A stretch of 64,000 nucleotides of DNA from UBA10365 sp041441915. Its GTDB lineage: Bacteria; Pseudomonadota; Alphaproteobacteria; Rhodobacterales; Rhodobacteraceae. Numbering within the stretch: the first letter of the stretch is position 1; every line of letters begins with the position of its first letter. This document shows positions 44,464 through 52,842 of this stretch, one piece after another. The translations under genes and the position numbers were made by a program. The DNA is taken from positions 1-64,000 of the forward strand of contig JASDRS010000003.1 of NCBI GenBank assembly GCA_041441915.1. The letters are read 5' to 3'. The notes beneath the pieces are model-generated. The model searched no databases. It worked only from the letters and a program-made list of their open reading frames with translations, and was not told where the DNA came from.

Positions 44464-46374
44464 ATGACTAAAACTCTTGATCTTATTACCATCGGGCGCA
44501 GCTCAGTAGATCTCTACGGAACTCAGGTCGGCGGTAGGCTTGAAGATATGGGGTCTTTTGAAAAATATATTGGCGGTTCGCCAACCAATATAGCTTGTGG
44601 TACGGCGCGGCTGGGTTTGAAATCGGCAGTGATCACGGGTGTCGGTGACGAGCATATGGGCCGCTTTATAACTGAACAGCTTGAGCGCGAAGGTGTGGAT
44701 ACGCGCGGGGTTAAGATTGATCCTAATAGGCTTACGGCCTTAGTGATTTTGGGCATTCGTGATCAAGACCATTTCCCACTGATTTTCTACCGTGAAAACT
44801 GCGCCGATATGGGGCTTTGCGAAGCTGATATTGACGAAGGCTTTATTTCTTCTGCCCGCGCTGTTTTGGCCACGGGCACGCATCTTTCCAATGATCAAAC
44901 CAACGCCGCCGTGATTAAGGCGCTACGGCTCGCACGTAAGCATGGCTGCCAAACGGCCCTTGATATTGACTACCGCCCAAATCTTTGGGGCGTTGCGGGC
45001 CCTAACGAAGGCGAAAGTCGCTTTGTTGAAAGCGCGGCCGTGACAGCCAAGTTGCAGGCCGCTTTACATTATTTTGATCTGATAGTTGGTACCGAAGAAG
45101 AGTTTCACATAGCCGGTGGCTCGACCAATAGTATCGAAGCTTTGCGGGCCGTGAGGGCGGTGACTGGAGCTACACTCGTTTGCAAACGCGGTGCTGTGGG
45201 GGCCACTGCCTTTAAAGGTGATATTCCTAATAGCCTTGATCAAGGCCAAACGGGCCGAGGGTTTCCGATAGAAGTGTTCAATGTTTTAGGGGCAGGCGAT
45301 GGGTTCTTTTCTGGTCTCCTTAAGGGCTGGCTTGATGGGTCTGACTGGCCCACAGCGCTGAAATATGCCAATGCCTGCGGTGCCTTTGCCGTGTCGCGCC
45401 ATGGCTGCACTCCGGCCTACCCTTCGCTGGCTGAACTTCAGTTTTTTCTTAATCGTGGTATCAAGCAGCCTGATTTGCGCAATGACAAAGAGCTGGAACA
45501 AATTCATTGGTCGACCAACCGCGCGGACGATTGGTCGACGATGCGGGTTTTTGCCTTTGACCATCGTATGCAACTTGAAAATCTAGATGGCTATTCTCTT
45601 AAAAAAGCGGGAGCTTTCAAAGAGATTTGCCTTAGTGCGGCGCAAAAGGTGCAAAATGGACAAAGTGGCTATGGCATTTTATGCGATAATCGGATTGGTC
45701 GCGCAGCGCTTCATACCGCTTCAGGGTCGGGACTTTGGATTGGCCGACCCGTCGAGTGGCCTGGATCACGCCCGCTGACGCTTGAACCCGAACTTGGCAC
45801 TGATTTTGGCGGCCTTGGTCAATGGGCTAAGGAAAATGTAGTCAAGGTTCTGTGTTTTTGCCACCCATTAGATGATGCGGCCATGTGGGCCAAACAAGAA
45901 AAAACCGTGGTTCAATTATTTGAAGCTGCGCGCCGCAATCGGCTTGAGTTTTTGTTAGAGGTAATACCTTCAAAGGTCGCTTCTGTGGATGCTGCTACGA
46001 CCGGGCAAGTGATACGCCATTGGTATAAAAAGGGGATTTATCCTGACTGGTGGAAACTTGAACCTATGCAGACAGTGTCTGCATGGCAAAATGCAATTCA
46101 GGCTATTGAAGAGAATGACAACAATACACGTGGCATTGTTGTCTTGGGTCTTGAAGCTCCAGAGGCCGAACTTAAAGCCAGTTTCGAAGTGGCCGCGCAG
46201 TTTAAATTGGTCAAAGGCTTTGCTGTTGGGCGCACGATTTTTGCCGATACCGCGAAGGGTTGGTTTAGAGGTGAATTAACAGATGGCGCCGCAACGGTTC
46301 AGATGGCGCAGCGCTACAAAAGGCTATGCGATCTATGGGACGCCGCGCGCGCAAACTCCAAGGAGTTACTATGA
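44464..46374 (+). CDS. iolC: 5-dehydro-2-deoxygluconokinase fused to DUF2090
   Basis: The 636-residue protein combines a PfkB-type kinase (residues about 1-330: LDLITIGRSSVDLYG, FEKYIGGSPTNIACGTARLG and the C-terminal VLGAGDGFFSGLLKG motif) with a DUF2090 domain (from about residue 355, VFAFDHRMQLENL), an aldolase-like half. This is the fused form found in alphaproteobacteria. It phosphorylates 5-dehydro-2-deoxygluconate in myo-inositol breakdown, and the C-terminal half may do the following aldol cleavage. aaggat precedes the ATG; its stop overlaps the iolD scar by ATGA. Confidence 0.92.
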   Translation: MTKTLDLITIGRSSVDLYGTQVGGRLEDMGSFEKYIGGSPTNIACGTARLGLKSAVITGVGDEHMGRFITEQLEREGVDTRGVKIDPNRLTALVILGIRDQDHFPLIFYRENCADMGLCEADIDEGFISSARAVLATGTHLSNDQTNAAVIKALRLARKHGCQTALDIDYRPNLWGVAGPNEGESRFVESAAVTAKLQAALHYFDLIVGTEEEFHIAGGSTNSIEALRAVRAVTGATLVCKRGAVGATAFKGDIPNSLDQGQTGRGFPIEVFNVLGAGDGFFSGLLKGWLDGSDWPTALKYANACGAFAVSRHGCTPAYPSLAELQFFLNRGIKQPDLRNDKELEQIHWSTNRADDWSTMRVFAFDHRMQLENLDGYSLKKAGAFKEICLSAAQKVQNGQSGYGILCDNRIGRAALHTASGSGLWIGRPVEWPGSRPLTLEPELGTDFGGLGQWAKENVVKVLCFCHPLDDAAMWAKQEKTVVQLFEAARRNRLEFLLEVIPSKVASVDAATTGQVIRHWYKKGIYPDWWKLEPMQTVSAWQNAIQAIEENDNNTRGIVVLGLEAPEAELKASFEVAAQFKLVKGFAVGRTIFADTAKGWFRGELTDGAATVQMAQRYKRLCDLWDAARANSKELL

Positions 46375-46430
46375 AAAAAACCATCCGTTTAACCGCCGCT
46401 CAGGCCCTGATTTGCTATATCATGGCATGA
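46371..46430 (+). pseudogene. iolD: iolD deletion scar (19 codons)
   Basis: Between iolC and iolB lies a 19-codon ORF: MKKTIRLTAAQAL, the typical first residues of IolD (trihydroxycyclohexane-dione hydrolase), then ICYIMA and TGA. It has the ribosome site aaggagt, overlaps the iolC stop by ATGA (46371-46374) and the iolB start by ATGA (46427-46430). About 600 codons of iolD are missing; the coupled gene order iolC-(iolD)-iolB is kept. Confidence 0.8.
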
Positions 46431-47251
46431 GTGATCTTTTACGAAAAGCGGCAGGGCGTCGCGGCAAAGTACATGACATCACGGTTGAAACAGCCCGTGG
46501 CTCTAAGTCGCCTGATTGGGAATTTGTAGGCTTTGGGCTTTACCATCTAAAGGCCGGCGAGAGCGCAAGAGAAGCTACTGGTTCGCGCGAAGTGATTTTA
46601 GTTTTAGTTGAAGGCAAGGCAAAGATAACGGGAGCTGGGCGCGAGTGGGGCGAACTTGGCGATCGCATGTCCGTATTTGAAGGCACCCCACCCCATTGCA
46701 TCTATCTGCCAAACGACACAGATTGGGCGGCCACAGCCACGACAGATTGCGTTTTGGCAATTTGCACGGCGCCAGGAAAAAGTGGCCATCAGGCGCAAAT
46801 CATTGGCCCCGTAGGCGTCGAAACCACAACGCGCGGCAAGGGCACCAACACGCGCTATATCAATCCCATTGCGATGGAAGAGCGCGATGTTGCCGACCAC
46901 CTTTTGGTGACCGAAGTGTTTACCCCCAGCGGGCACTGGTCGTCCTATCCACCGCATCGTCATGATGAAGATAATTTTCCCAAAATGACCTATTTGGAAG
47001 AAACCTATTATCACCGCCTAAACCCCGCCACTGGATTTGGTATTCAGCGGGTTTTCACCGATGACTTGTCATTGAATGAAACCATGGCCATTGCCGACGG
47101 TGATGTGGTTTTGGTGCCCAAAGGCCACCACCCCTGCGGCGCGCCTTACGGGGTTGAAATGTATTATCTAAACGTGATGGCAGGACCTTTGCGCAATTGG
47201 CGTTTTGAAAATCACCCAGACTTCGACTGGATAGCCAAACGAGATGCTTAA
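46427..47251 (+). CDS. iolB: 5-deoxyglucuronate isomerase
   Basis: The 274-residue protein has the IolB bicupin pattern (GKVHDITVETA, GFGLYHLKAGES, VLVLVEGKAKITGAG, SSYPPHRHDEDNFPKMTYLE, ETYYHRLNPATGFGIQRV, LVPKGHHPCGAPYGVEMYYL). It converts 5-deoxyglucuronate to 5-dehydro-2-deoxygluconate, the substrate of IolC. With iolD missing here, the pathway step before it must be supplied from elsewhere or is lost. ATG 46427 is set by the ATGA overlap with the iolD scar. Confidence 0.93.
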   Translation: MSDLLRKAAGRRGKVHDITVETARGSKSPDWEFVGFGLYHLKAGESAREATGSREVILVLVEGKAKITGAGREWGELGDRMSVFEGTPPHCIYLPNDTDWAATATTDCVLAICTAPGKSGHQAQIIGPVGVETTTRGKGTNTRYINPIAMEERDVADHLLVTEVFTPSGHWSSYPPHRHDEDNFPKMTYLEETYYHRLNPATGFGIQRVFTDDLSLNETMAIADGDVVLVPKGHHPCGAPYGVEMYYLNVMAGPLRNWRFENHPDFDWIAKRDA

Positions 47252-47369
47252 ACGATCAGTCCTATTCTTTGTTCTGAGCCTATTTTATGTCTAGTAGATG
47301 TTGAACTGATTTGGGCAATACACACAGCATTTCATAAAGCAGGTTTGCGCTGACTAAGACCACAGAGTG

Positions 47370-47852
47370 TCACTTGGTCAAAGGCGTATCGGTAAAATAG
47401 GCGCTTTGGCCATCGGGCGAGAAACATATAGCATTGGGTATAGTAAGGCCCGCAAAAAGGCGTCGCAATTCACCGCGGTAATAGCGATAGATTGCTCCCG
47501 CGTTAGGGGCATGGGTCTTGCCCATCGTCCCGATCCAAAATCCATTTTGCGGGTCTGCGCGCCCGTCATTGGGGCGGTTGGCTGGCATATCGGCTTCAAG
47601 TGTGCAGACAGGCCTTATATTTTGGGTTTCAATATCAAACTCCAGTAGGCTTTCGGTCGATGCGATAAGAAATTTGGTATGATTAATAAACCCCGCTGCC
47701 TACACGATGTTGGGAAATAACCATTCGTGGGCCCCAATCGCATCTTGGGATAAAAATTTTTGGGCCAAAATATCAAACCAAAATAATTGCCCTCGGGTCG
47801 GATGCCAGAGCGGCCCTTCGCCTAACTCAGTGCGTCGGTCATCGTGGATCAT
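47370..47852 (-). pseudogene. SMP-30/gluconolactonase, nonsense and truncation
   Basis: One minus-strand frame from ATG 47852 reads as an SMP-30/regucalcin lactonase: RRTELGEGPLWHPTRGQLFW, then TAG at codon 51 (47700-47702), then AGFINHTKFLIAST, NRPNDGRADPQNGFWIGTMG, AGAIYRYYRGELRRLF and IPNAICFSPDGQSAYFTDT, and stop. Full-length members have about 290 residues; this has 160 with a stop within. It is not functional. Its loss fits decay of the neighbouring sugar-acid genes. Confidence 0.75.
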
Positions 47853-47944
47853 GTTGCGGTCCCATCAAAAGTCTATAAAATCTTAGTCCCATTTGTCCCT
47901 GTGGTTGGATATCCAAAACTTTTAAGCCTTCGGATCCGTGTATT

Positions 47945-49099
47945 TTACATACAGGTCTCAAACAAGGCGCGGGTATTTTCACGCGTCATTCTGATTGGAT
48001 TTCCGCCGCATGAGGGGTCTTCAAGCGCCATTTCGGTTAGCATATCAAGGTCGGCCGCTTTTACACCCATTTCTGATAGATTTTTTGGAATTTTCAGATC
48101 ATACCGCAACTTCATAACGGCGGCCTTAAAGCCTTCAAATCCGTTTGAAATCCCCAAATAGGCCCCAGCTTTTTTAATACGTTCTTCAATAACTGTACGG
48201 TTAAAATCAAGAACCATCGGCATGATGCAAGCATTAGTAGTGCCGTGATGGGTACCATAAACTGCTCCCAAAGGATGTGACAGAGAATGGATCGCGCCAA
48301 GGCCTTTTTGGAACGCTACGGCCCCCATTGCGGCGGCACTCATCATATGGGCCCGAGCTTCTAGGTTGGTAGGAGTGTTAAATGCTGTGGGTAGGTTTTC
48401 AAGCACAAGGCGCATACCTTCAAGGGCAATGCCTTGTGACATTGGATGATAGAAGGGGCTACAATAGGCTTCAATACAGTGCGCCAGCGCATCCATTCCC
48501 GTGCCTGCCGTGATAAATGACGGCATCCCCACAGTTAGTTCAGGATCACAGATAGTGACGGTGGGCATTAGTTTGGGATGAAAGATGATCTTTTTCTTAT
48601 GGGTTGTGCTGTTGGTCAAAACGCCCGCTCGTCCTACTTCCGAACCCGTGCCAGCCGTGGTTGGCACTGCGATAATTGGTGCGATTTTTGACGAATCTGC
48701 GCGGGTGTACCAATCGTCAATATCTTCAAGGTCCCAAATCGAAAGGCCAGCTCTTTGGCGCGCCATAAATGCAATTAACTTACCCATGTCAAGCGCTGAT
48801 CCGCCACCAAAACAAATCACACCATCATGATCTCCGGCCAGATAAACGGCAATGCCCTCGGCCAGATTACCTTCATTGGGGTTCGGGTCAACATTGAAAA
48901 AAATGGCTTTCCCTAGGCCACCCTTTTCCATGATTTCCAACGCTTGCGCCGTGATGGGCAGCGATGCCAGAGCCTTATCGGTCACCAAAAGTGGGCGTGA
49001 GACGGCTGTGTCTTTGCAATGCACCGCTAATTCTTCAATGCGTTTGAGGCCAAATTTGACCGCAGTGGGATAGTTCCAATTTATGGTCGAGACGCTCAT
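47945..49099 (-). CDS. Iron-containing alcohol dehydrogenase
   Basis: The 384-residue enzyme has the Fe-ADH pattern: GLKRIEELAVHCKD, the NAD-binding VICFGGGSALDMGKLIA, PTTAGTGSEVGRAGVL, and metal ligands in MDALAHCIEAYCSPFYHP and HSLSHPLGAVYGTHHG. It oxidises or reduces an alcohol/aldehyde with NAD(P). Its ATG overlaps the stop of the gutted aldehyde dehydrogenase by 4 nt, showing that these two once formed a coupled pair (alcohol to aldehyde to acid). The protein itself looks complete. Confidence 0.9.
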   Translation of the reverse strand: MSVSTINWNYPTAVKFGLKRIEELAVHCKDTAVSRPLLVTDKALASLPITAQALEIMEKGGLGKAIFFNVDPNPNEGNLAEGIAVYLAGDHDGVICFGGGSALDMGKLIAFMARQRAGLSIWDLEDIDDWYTRADSSKIAPIIAVPTTAGTGSEVGRAGVLTNSTTHKKKIIFHPKLMPTVTICDPELTVGMPSFITAGTGMDALAHCIEAYCSPFYHPMSQGIALEGMRLVLENLPTAFNTPTNLEARAHMMSAAAMGAVAFQKGLGAIHSLSHPLGAVYGTHHGTTNACIMPMVLDFNRTVIEERIKKAGAYLGISNGFEGFKAAVMKLRYDLKIPKNLSEMGVKAADLDMLTEMALEDPSCGGNPIRMTRENTRALFETCM

Positions 49100-49388
49100 T
49101 TTTTCACCTTATTTAGATGGTATGATTTCGGGCGAGTCACAGAATAACAGTCAAGCACCGACAGTGATCCACCGTGGCCAGTGTCTTTGCAGCCTGCCCA
49201 TAAAAGGGCAGGATCAAGATAACCGCAGCGGTTCATAAATATGGTGTCCATCTTAATGCGCGCACCAATGGGCTTACAGCCCAAGGGCTTTGCGCTGTAG
49301 AAGCACGGACTACATTGGCTTCGGCCAGTGAAAGCACGGGCCGCTTGGAATAAATGCTTCCATCTAGAGGCGAGATACATTGCACCAT
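49096..49388 (-). pseudogene. Aldehyde dehydrogenase, internal deletion relic
   Basis: From ATG 49388 the frame reads VQCISPLDGSIYSKRPVLSL then AEANVVRA and AQSPWAVSPL, the N-terminus of an ALDH. It then breaks into a different frame that ends FMNRCGYLDPALLWAGCKDT, GHGGSLSVL and TRPKSYHLNKVKK, the ALDH C-terminus. Around 400 residues, including catalytic Cys and Glu, are missing and the parts are out of frame. Start and stop overlaps with neighbours are retained. Confidence 0.75.
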
Positions 49389-49459
49389 ATTTATTATGTC
49401 GATCCTTCTTGCGCCCCTGAATGGCACGTTAGTTACCCAAAGGGTCCATCTTCAGAAGA

Positions 49460-50824
49460 TTAAGCCCGTTCAAAGCCACGCGCGCGTTCCCAATTGGTCA
49501 CGACACGAAGGCTTTCCTCGATCTCCCACATGGCGGCACGGTGGTAATGGGCAACCACATTTTCACCCAAAGCAGATTTTAGAAATTCAGAATCGTGCAG
49601 CTCTTTTGCCGCTTCTAACAGCGAGTTAGGAATGGCCGTGGCGTCGCCTGCACTATAAAGATCGCCGGTGACGGCGGACTCAAGTTTCATCCCCTTTTCA
49701 ATTCCATCAAGTCCCGCAGCTAGTAACGCTGCGCAGGCTAAATAGGGGTTTAAATCGGCGCCACCAATGCGGCATTCAACGCGCACGCCCTTGGTGTCTT
49801 CGCTGCAAACGCGAAAACCCGCGGTGCGATTGTCAAGGCTCCACACCGCTTTGGTGGGGGCAAACATGCCCACGCAAAAGCGTTTATAGGAATTCACATA
49901 AGGTGCCAAAAAGTAGGTAAAATTGCGAGCGTGAGCTAGTTGACCCGCCATATAGCTGCGCATCAGGCTTGACATTCCATGCGGCGATTTGGGGTCAAAG
50001 AAAACATTCTTTCCCTTTGCCCAAAGCGACTGATGCACATGCGATGAAGAGCCAGCCATTTCATGGTTATATTTAGCCATGAAGGTGGCGGATTTGCCAT
50101 GCTTCTGGGCTATTTCTTTTGTCGCCCATTTAATTATTGAATGCATGTCGGCGGTATCAATCGCGTCAGAATATTTGGCGTTTATCTCTTCTTGGCCCGC
50201 TTCGGCCTCGCCTTTAGTGCATTCGATGGGGATGCCGGCATTATAAAGATGATTACGCAGATCGCGCATGATTGGCTCATCACGGGCAGTGCCCATGATG
50301 CCGTAATCAACATTATAGCGTGCTACGGGGGTAAGGGTTGTATATTTCGCATCAAAAAGTTGTGCGTATGTTTCTTCAAAAAGGTAGAACTCAAGCTCGG
50401 TCGCCATCATGGGTTCAAGCCCCATCGCGTGGGCGCGTTCGACTTGGCGCATCAATATGCTGCGCGGCGCATGGGGTACAAGTTCACGCGTGTGGTGATC
50501 GTACAAATCACACATCACCATGGCTGTTCCGGGCAACCAAGGAACCCGACGAATGGTGTCTAGGTTGGGTTTTAGGGTGTAATCACCGTAACCATGTCTC
50601 CAAGAAGATGCCTCATACCCCTGAACAGTGATCATATCTAGATCGGTGGCAAACAGGTAGTTGCAGCAGTGAGTTTCTTCATAGGCGCTTTCAATGAAGT
50701 GCATGGCATGAAAGCGTTTCCCCTGAAGGCGGCCCTGCATATCGCAGGCACAGGTAATCACAGTGTCGATCTCTCTGGCCTTGATGGCTGTGTTCAAGGC
50801 AGAGAAAGTCATGTTTGCAGGCAT
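49460..50824 (-). CDS. Glutamine synthetase-family ligase (GlnA/PuuA-like)
   Basis: From ATG 50824 this is 454 residues. It has the GS-type fold (TELEFYLFEE, AEAGQEEINAKYSDAIDTAD, MAGSSSHVHQSL, NSYKRFCVGMFAPTKAVWSL, RVECRIGGADLNPYLACAALL) but differs from housekeeping GlnA and resembles gamma-glutamyl-amine synthetases such as PuuA. It would ligate glutamate to an amine with ATP. The start at 50824 has ggaga ahead; a GTG at 50845 falls inside a hairpin and is unlikely. The neighbouring Fe-ADH and former ALDH suggest amine catabolism. Confidence 0.85.
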   Translation of the reverse strand: MPANMTFSALNTAIKAREIDTVITCACDMQGRLQGKRFHAMHFIESAYEETHCCNYLFATDLDMITVQGYEASSWRHGYGDYTLKPNLDTIRRVPWLPGTAMVMCDLYDHHTRELVPHAPRSILMRQVERAHAMGLEPMMATELEFYLFEETYAQLFDAKYTTLTPVARYNVDYGIMGTARDEPIMRDLRNHLYNAGIPIECTKGEAEAGQEEINAKYSDAIDTADMHSIIKWATKEIAQKHGKSATFMAKYNHEMAGSSSHVHQSLWAKGKNVFFDPKSPHGMSSLMRSYMAGQLAHARNFTYFLAPYVNSYKRFCVGMFAPTKAVWSLDNRTAGFRVCSEDTKGVRVECRIGGADLNPYLACAALLAAGLDGIEKGMKLESAVTGDLYSAGDATAIPNSLLEAAKELHDSEFLKSALGENVVAHYHRAAMWEIEESLRVVTNWERARGFERA

Positions 50825-50840
50825 TGGGCGTCTCCGATAT

Positions 50841-50872
50841 AACACCCTGCCCCCGCAATGGGGCAGGGTGTT
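50841..50872 (-). promoter_or_regulatory. Strong hairpin in the GS-like 5' leader
   Basis: A 13-bp perfect stem (aacaccctgcccc with ggggcagggtgtt) and loop cgcaat lies just 5' of the ribosome site of the GS-like gene on the minus strand. No T run follows on either strand. It may regulate translation or transcript stability of that gene, or separate it from the riboswitch unit. Confidence 0.55.
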
Positions 50873-51022
50873 TAAGTTGGTAACGGTACGGTTGGCCAGC
50901 TTTGGCTATTGTTTCATTGTATTTGGGGATGATACCCACAATTTCAGCTTTTAAAGAACTTTCCTAATCATTTTATACTATTTTATAATTACTTATAGAT
51001 AAAAATTTGTGTAAAATTTTTG

Positions 51023-51050
51023 TTGAAAAAAGATGGCACTCTGATACAAC
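51023..51050 (+). promoter_or_regulatory. Probable promoter of the gcv operon
   Basis: TTGAAA (51023-51028) and TACAAC (51045-51050) are separated by 16 bases and end some 12 bases before the glycine riboswitch. The position is right for a transcript that starts at the riboswitch; the -10 box match is moderate. Confidence 0.45.
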
Positions 51051-51061
51051 ATAGTTGTCTT

Positions 51062-51226
51062 GACGGGAGAAGCTATATCACCATTTTGATCTAGTGCCGA
51101 AGGAGCAACCGCCCTGGTAAACTCTCAGGCAAAAGGACCGTAAGATAATAGATTCTGGAGAGTGGCTGCGGCCCGCCGAAGGGATAATAATCTCAGGCGC
51201 CTAAAAAGGGTAGGTACAGAAGGGGC
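51062..51226 (+). ncRNA. Tandem glycine riboswitch
   Basis: Two adjacent glycine aptamers are recognisable by their core elements. Aptamer 1 (about 51062-51163): gtgccgaaggagcaa, aactctcaggcaaaaggacc and ctggagag. Aptamer 2 (about 51164-51226): cgccgaaggg, atctcaggcgcc and acagaagggg. It lies upstream of gcvT and should activate the glycine cleavage operon when glycine is bound. The second aptamer has a shortened P3. Confidence 0.9.
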
Positions 51227-51295
51227 ATCGTGAACGGGGGTTACCCGTTTGATTGATGCTGGGTTCTTTAAGCTGGCATGAGTAAGGAGGGCGTG

Positions 51296-52438
51296 ATGTC
51301 CGAACTCGCAATGCCGCCGCTTGCCAAGCTAGTATTAGAAGATTTGCATATTGAATTTGGGGCTAGACTGGTGCCCTTTGCTGGTTATAATATGCCCGTT
51401 CAGTATAACATGGGCGTTATGGCTGAACATTTGCATTGTCGTACAGCGGTTGGGTTTTTTGATGTCAGTCACATGGGGCAAGTTTTGCTTTACCCCAAAA
51501 ATAGCATGATAGATTTGGGGCTAGCCTTAGAGCGATTGATGCCGGTCGATGTGCTGGGTCTGGCCCCATGGCGGCAGCGCTATGGTTTGCTTACCACGTG
51601 TAGCGGCGGCCTTTTGGATGATCTGATGTTTGCCAACCGTGGCGATCATTTTTTGATGGTGGTTAATGCATCGCGTAAAACTGAAGATATGGCCCATCTG
51701 ATCGCTGAACTCAGCAATGTGGCTCATATCGCGTTGCTTAATGACCGCGCGCTTTTTGCTCTGCAAGGGCCTTTGGCGGCTCATGTGCTTTTGCGTTTGA
51801 TCCCTGACATCGGTTGCATGCACTTTATGGACTGCGGCATCTTTCAAAGCTGCTTTGGTGCGATGTGGATTTCGCGGTCGGGCTACACTGGCGAAGACGG
51901 GTTTGAAATTTCTATTGTTAATAACACGGCCCAAGATTTTGCTCGTGCTCTTTTGGCCATGCCCGAAGTTGCCCCTATTGGCCTTGGCGCGCGCGACAGC
52001 TTACGGCTAGAAGCGGGCCTTTGCCTTTATGGGCATGAGATTGACCTTGCAACATCGCCCATCGAAGCGGGGCTTATCTGGGCCATTCCAAAGTCGCGCA
52101 GGCCAAGTGGAGAAAGGGCAGGCGGCTTTTTGGGAGATACACGCATTTTGCAGGAGATAGCCGCAGGCCCCGCACGCAAAAGGGTCGGCCTGCGACCCCA
52201 AGGGCGAGCCCCTATGCGTGATGGAACGATGTTGTATTCACTAGATGGAGCCAAAGTGGGTAGCATCACCTCAGGTGGTTTTGGCCCTTCATTGCAGGCG
52301 CCCATCGCGATGGGCTTGGTTGACGCCCACCTGAACACACTTGGAATGGAAATTTTGGGCGACGTGCGCGGCAAAAAATTGCCTGTGCAAATATGTAGCT
52401 TTCCATTTTACCCCACTAATTATCTCAAACGGAGTTAG
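51296..52438 (+). CDS. gcvT: Glycine cleavage system T protein (aminomethyltransferase)
   Basis: From ATG 51296 this is 380 residues. It has the GcvT fold with folate-binding (VPFAGYNMPVQYNMG, CRTAVGFFDVSHMG), the catalytic Asp region and ISRSGYTGEDGFEISI, then DSLRLEAGLCLYGHEID. It transfers the methylene group from the aminomethyl-lipoyl H protein to tetrahydrofolate. aaggagg is five bases ahead of 51296; ATG at 51278 precedes that site. The operon order gcvT-gcvH-gcvP follows a glycine riboswitch. Confidence 0.95.
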   Translation: MSELAMPPLAKLVLEDLHIEFGARLVPFAGYNMPVQYNMGVMAEHLHCRTAVGFFDVSHMGQVLLYPKNSMIDLGLALERLMPVDVLGLAPWRQRYGLLTTCSGGLLDDLMFANRGDHFLMVVNASRKTEDMAHLIAELSNVAHIALLNDRALFALQGPLAAHVLLRLIPDIGCMHFMDCGIFQSCFGAMWISRSGYTGEDGFEISIVNNTAQDFARALLAMPEVAPIGLGARDSLRLEAGLCLYGHEIDLATSPIEAGLIWAIPKSRRPSGERAGGFLGDTRILQEIAAGPARKRVGLRPQGRAPMRDGTMLYSLDGAKVGSITSGGFGPSLQAPIAMGLVDAHLNTLGMEILGDVRGKKLPVQICSFPFYPTNYLKRS

Positions 52439-52440
52439 AC

Positions 52441-52800
52441 ATGAAATATACACAAGATCATGAATGGATGCGTGTTGAAGGCGATTTGGTGGTGGTTGGC
52501 ATTACCGAACACGCTGCAACTCAACTGGGAGACGTTGTCTTTGTCGATCTACCAGAAACTGGAACCGAGGTTATTACAGGCCAAGAGGTGGTTGTCATTG
52601 AAAGCGTGAAAGCCGCGTCAGATATCCTCGCGCCCTTAGACGGCACAATCGTTGAGATTAATGCAGATCTGGCTGACAACCCAGGCCTCGTTAATGAAGA
52701 CCCTGATGGGCGGGCGTGGTTTTTCAAAATGAATATCAAAGATATGGCGGCCCTAGATGGCTTTATGACCAGCGCAGAATATGCGGCTTTGGTGGGCTAG
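52441..52800 (+). CDS. gcvH: Glycine cleavage system H protein
   Basis: The 119-residue lipoyl carrier has the GcvH pattern: TQDHEWMRVEGDLVVVGIT, GDVVFVDLPETGTEV and the lipoylated Lys in VVIESVKAASDI. It shuttles the aminomethyl group between P, T and L proteins. The gene starts two bases after the gcvT stop. Confidence 0.97.
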   Translation: MKYTQDHEWMRVEGDLVVVGITEHAATQLGDVVFVDLPETGTEVITGQEVVVIESVKAASDILAPLDGTIVEINADLADNPGLVNEDPDGRAWFFKMNIKDMAALDGFMTSAEYAALVG

Positions 52801-52842
52801 TCAAAGGAAGAGCGTACTTTTAACTGGATAGATGGATGCATC

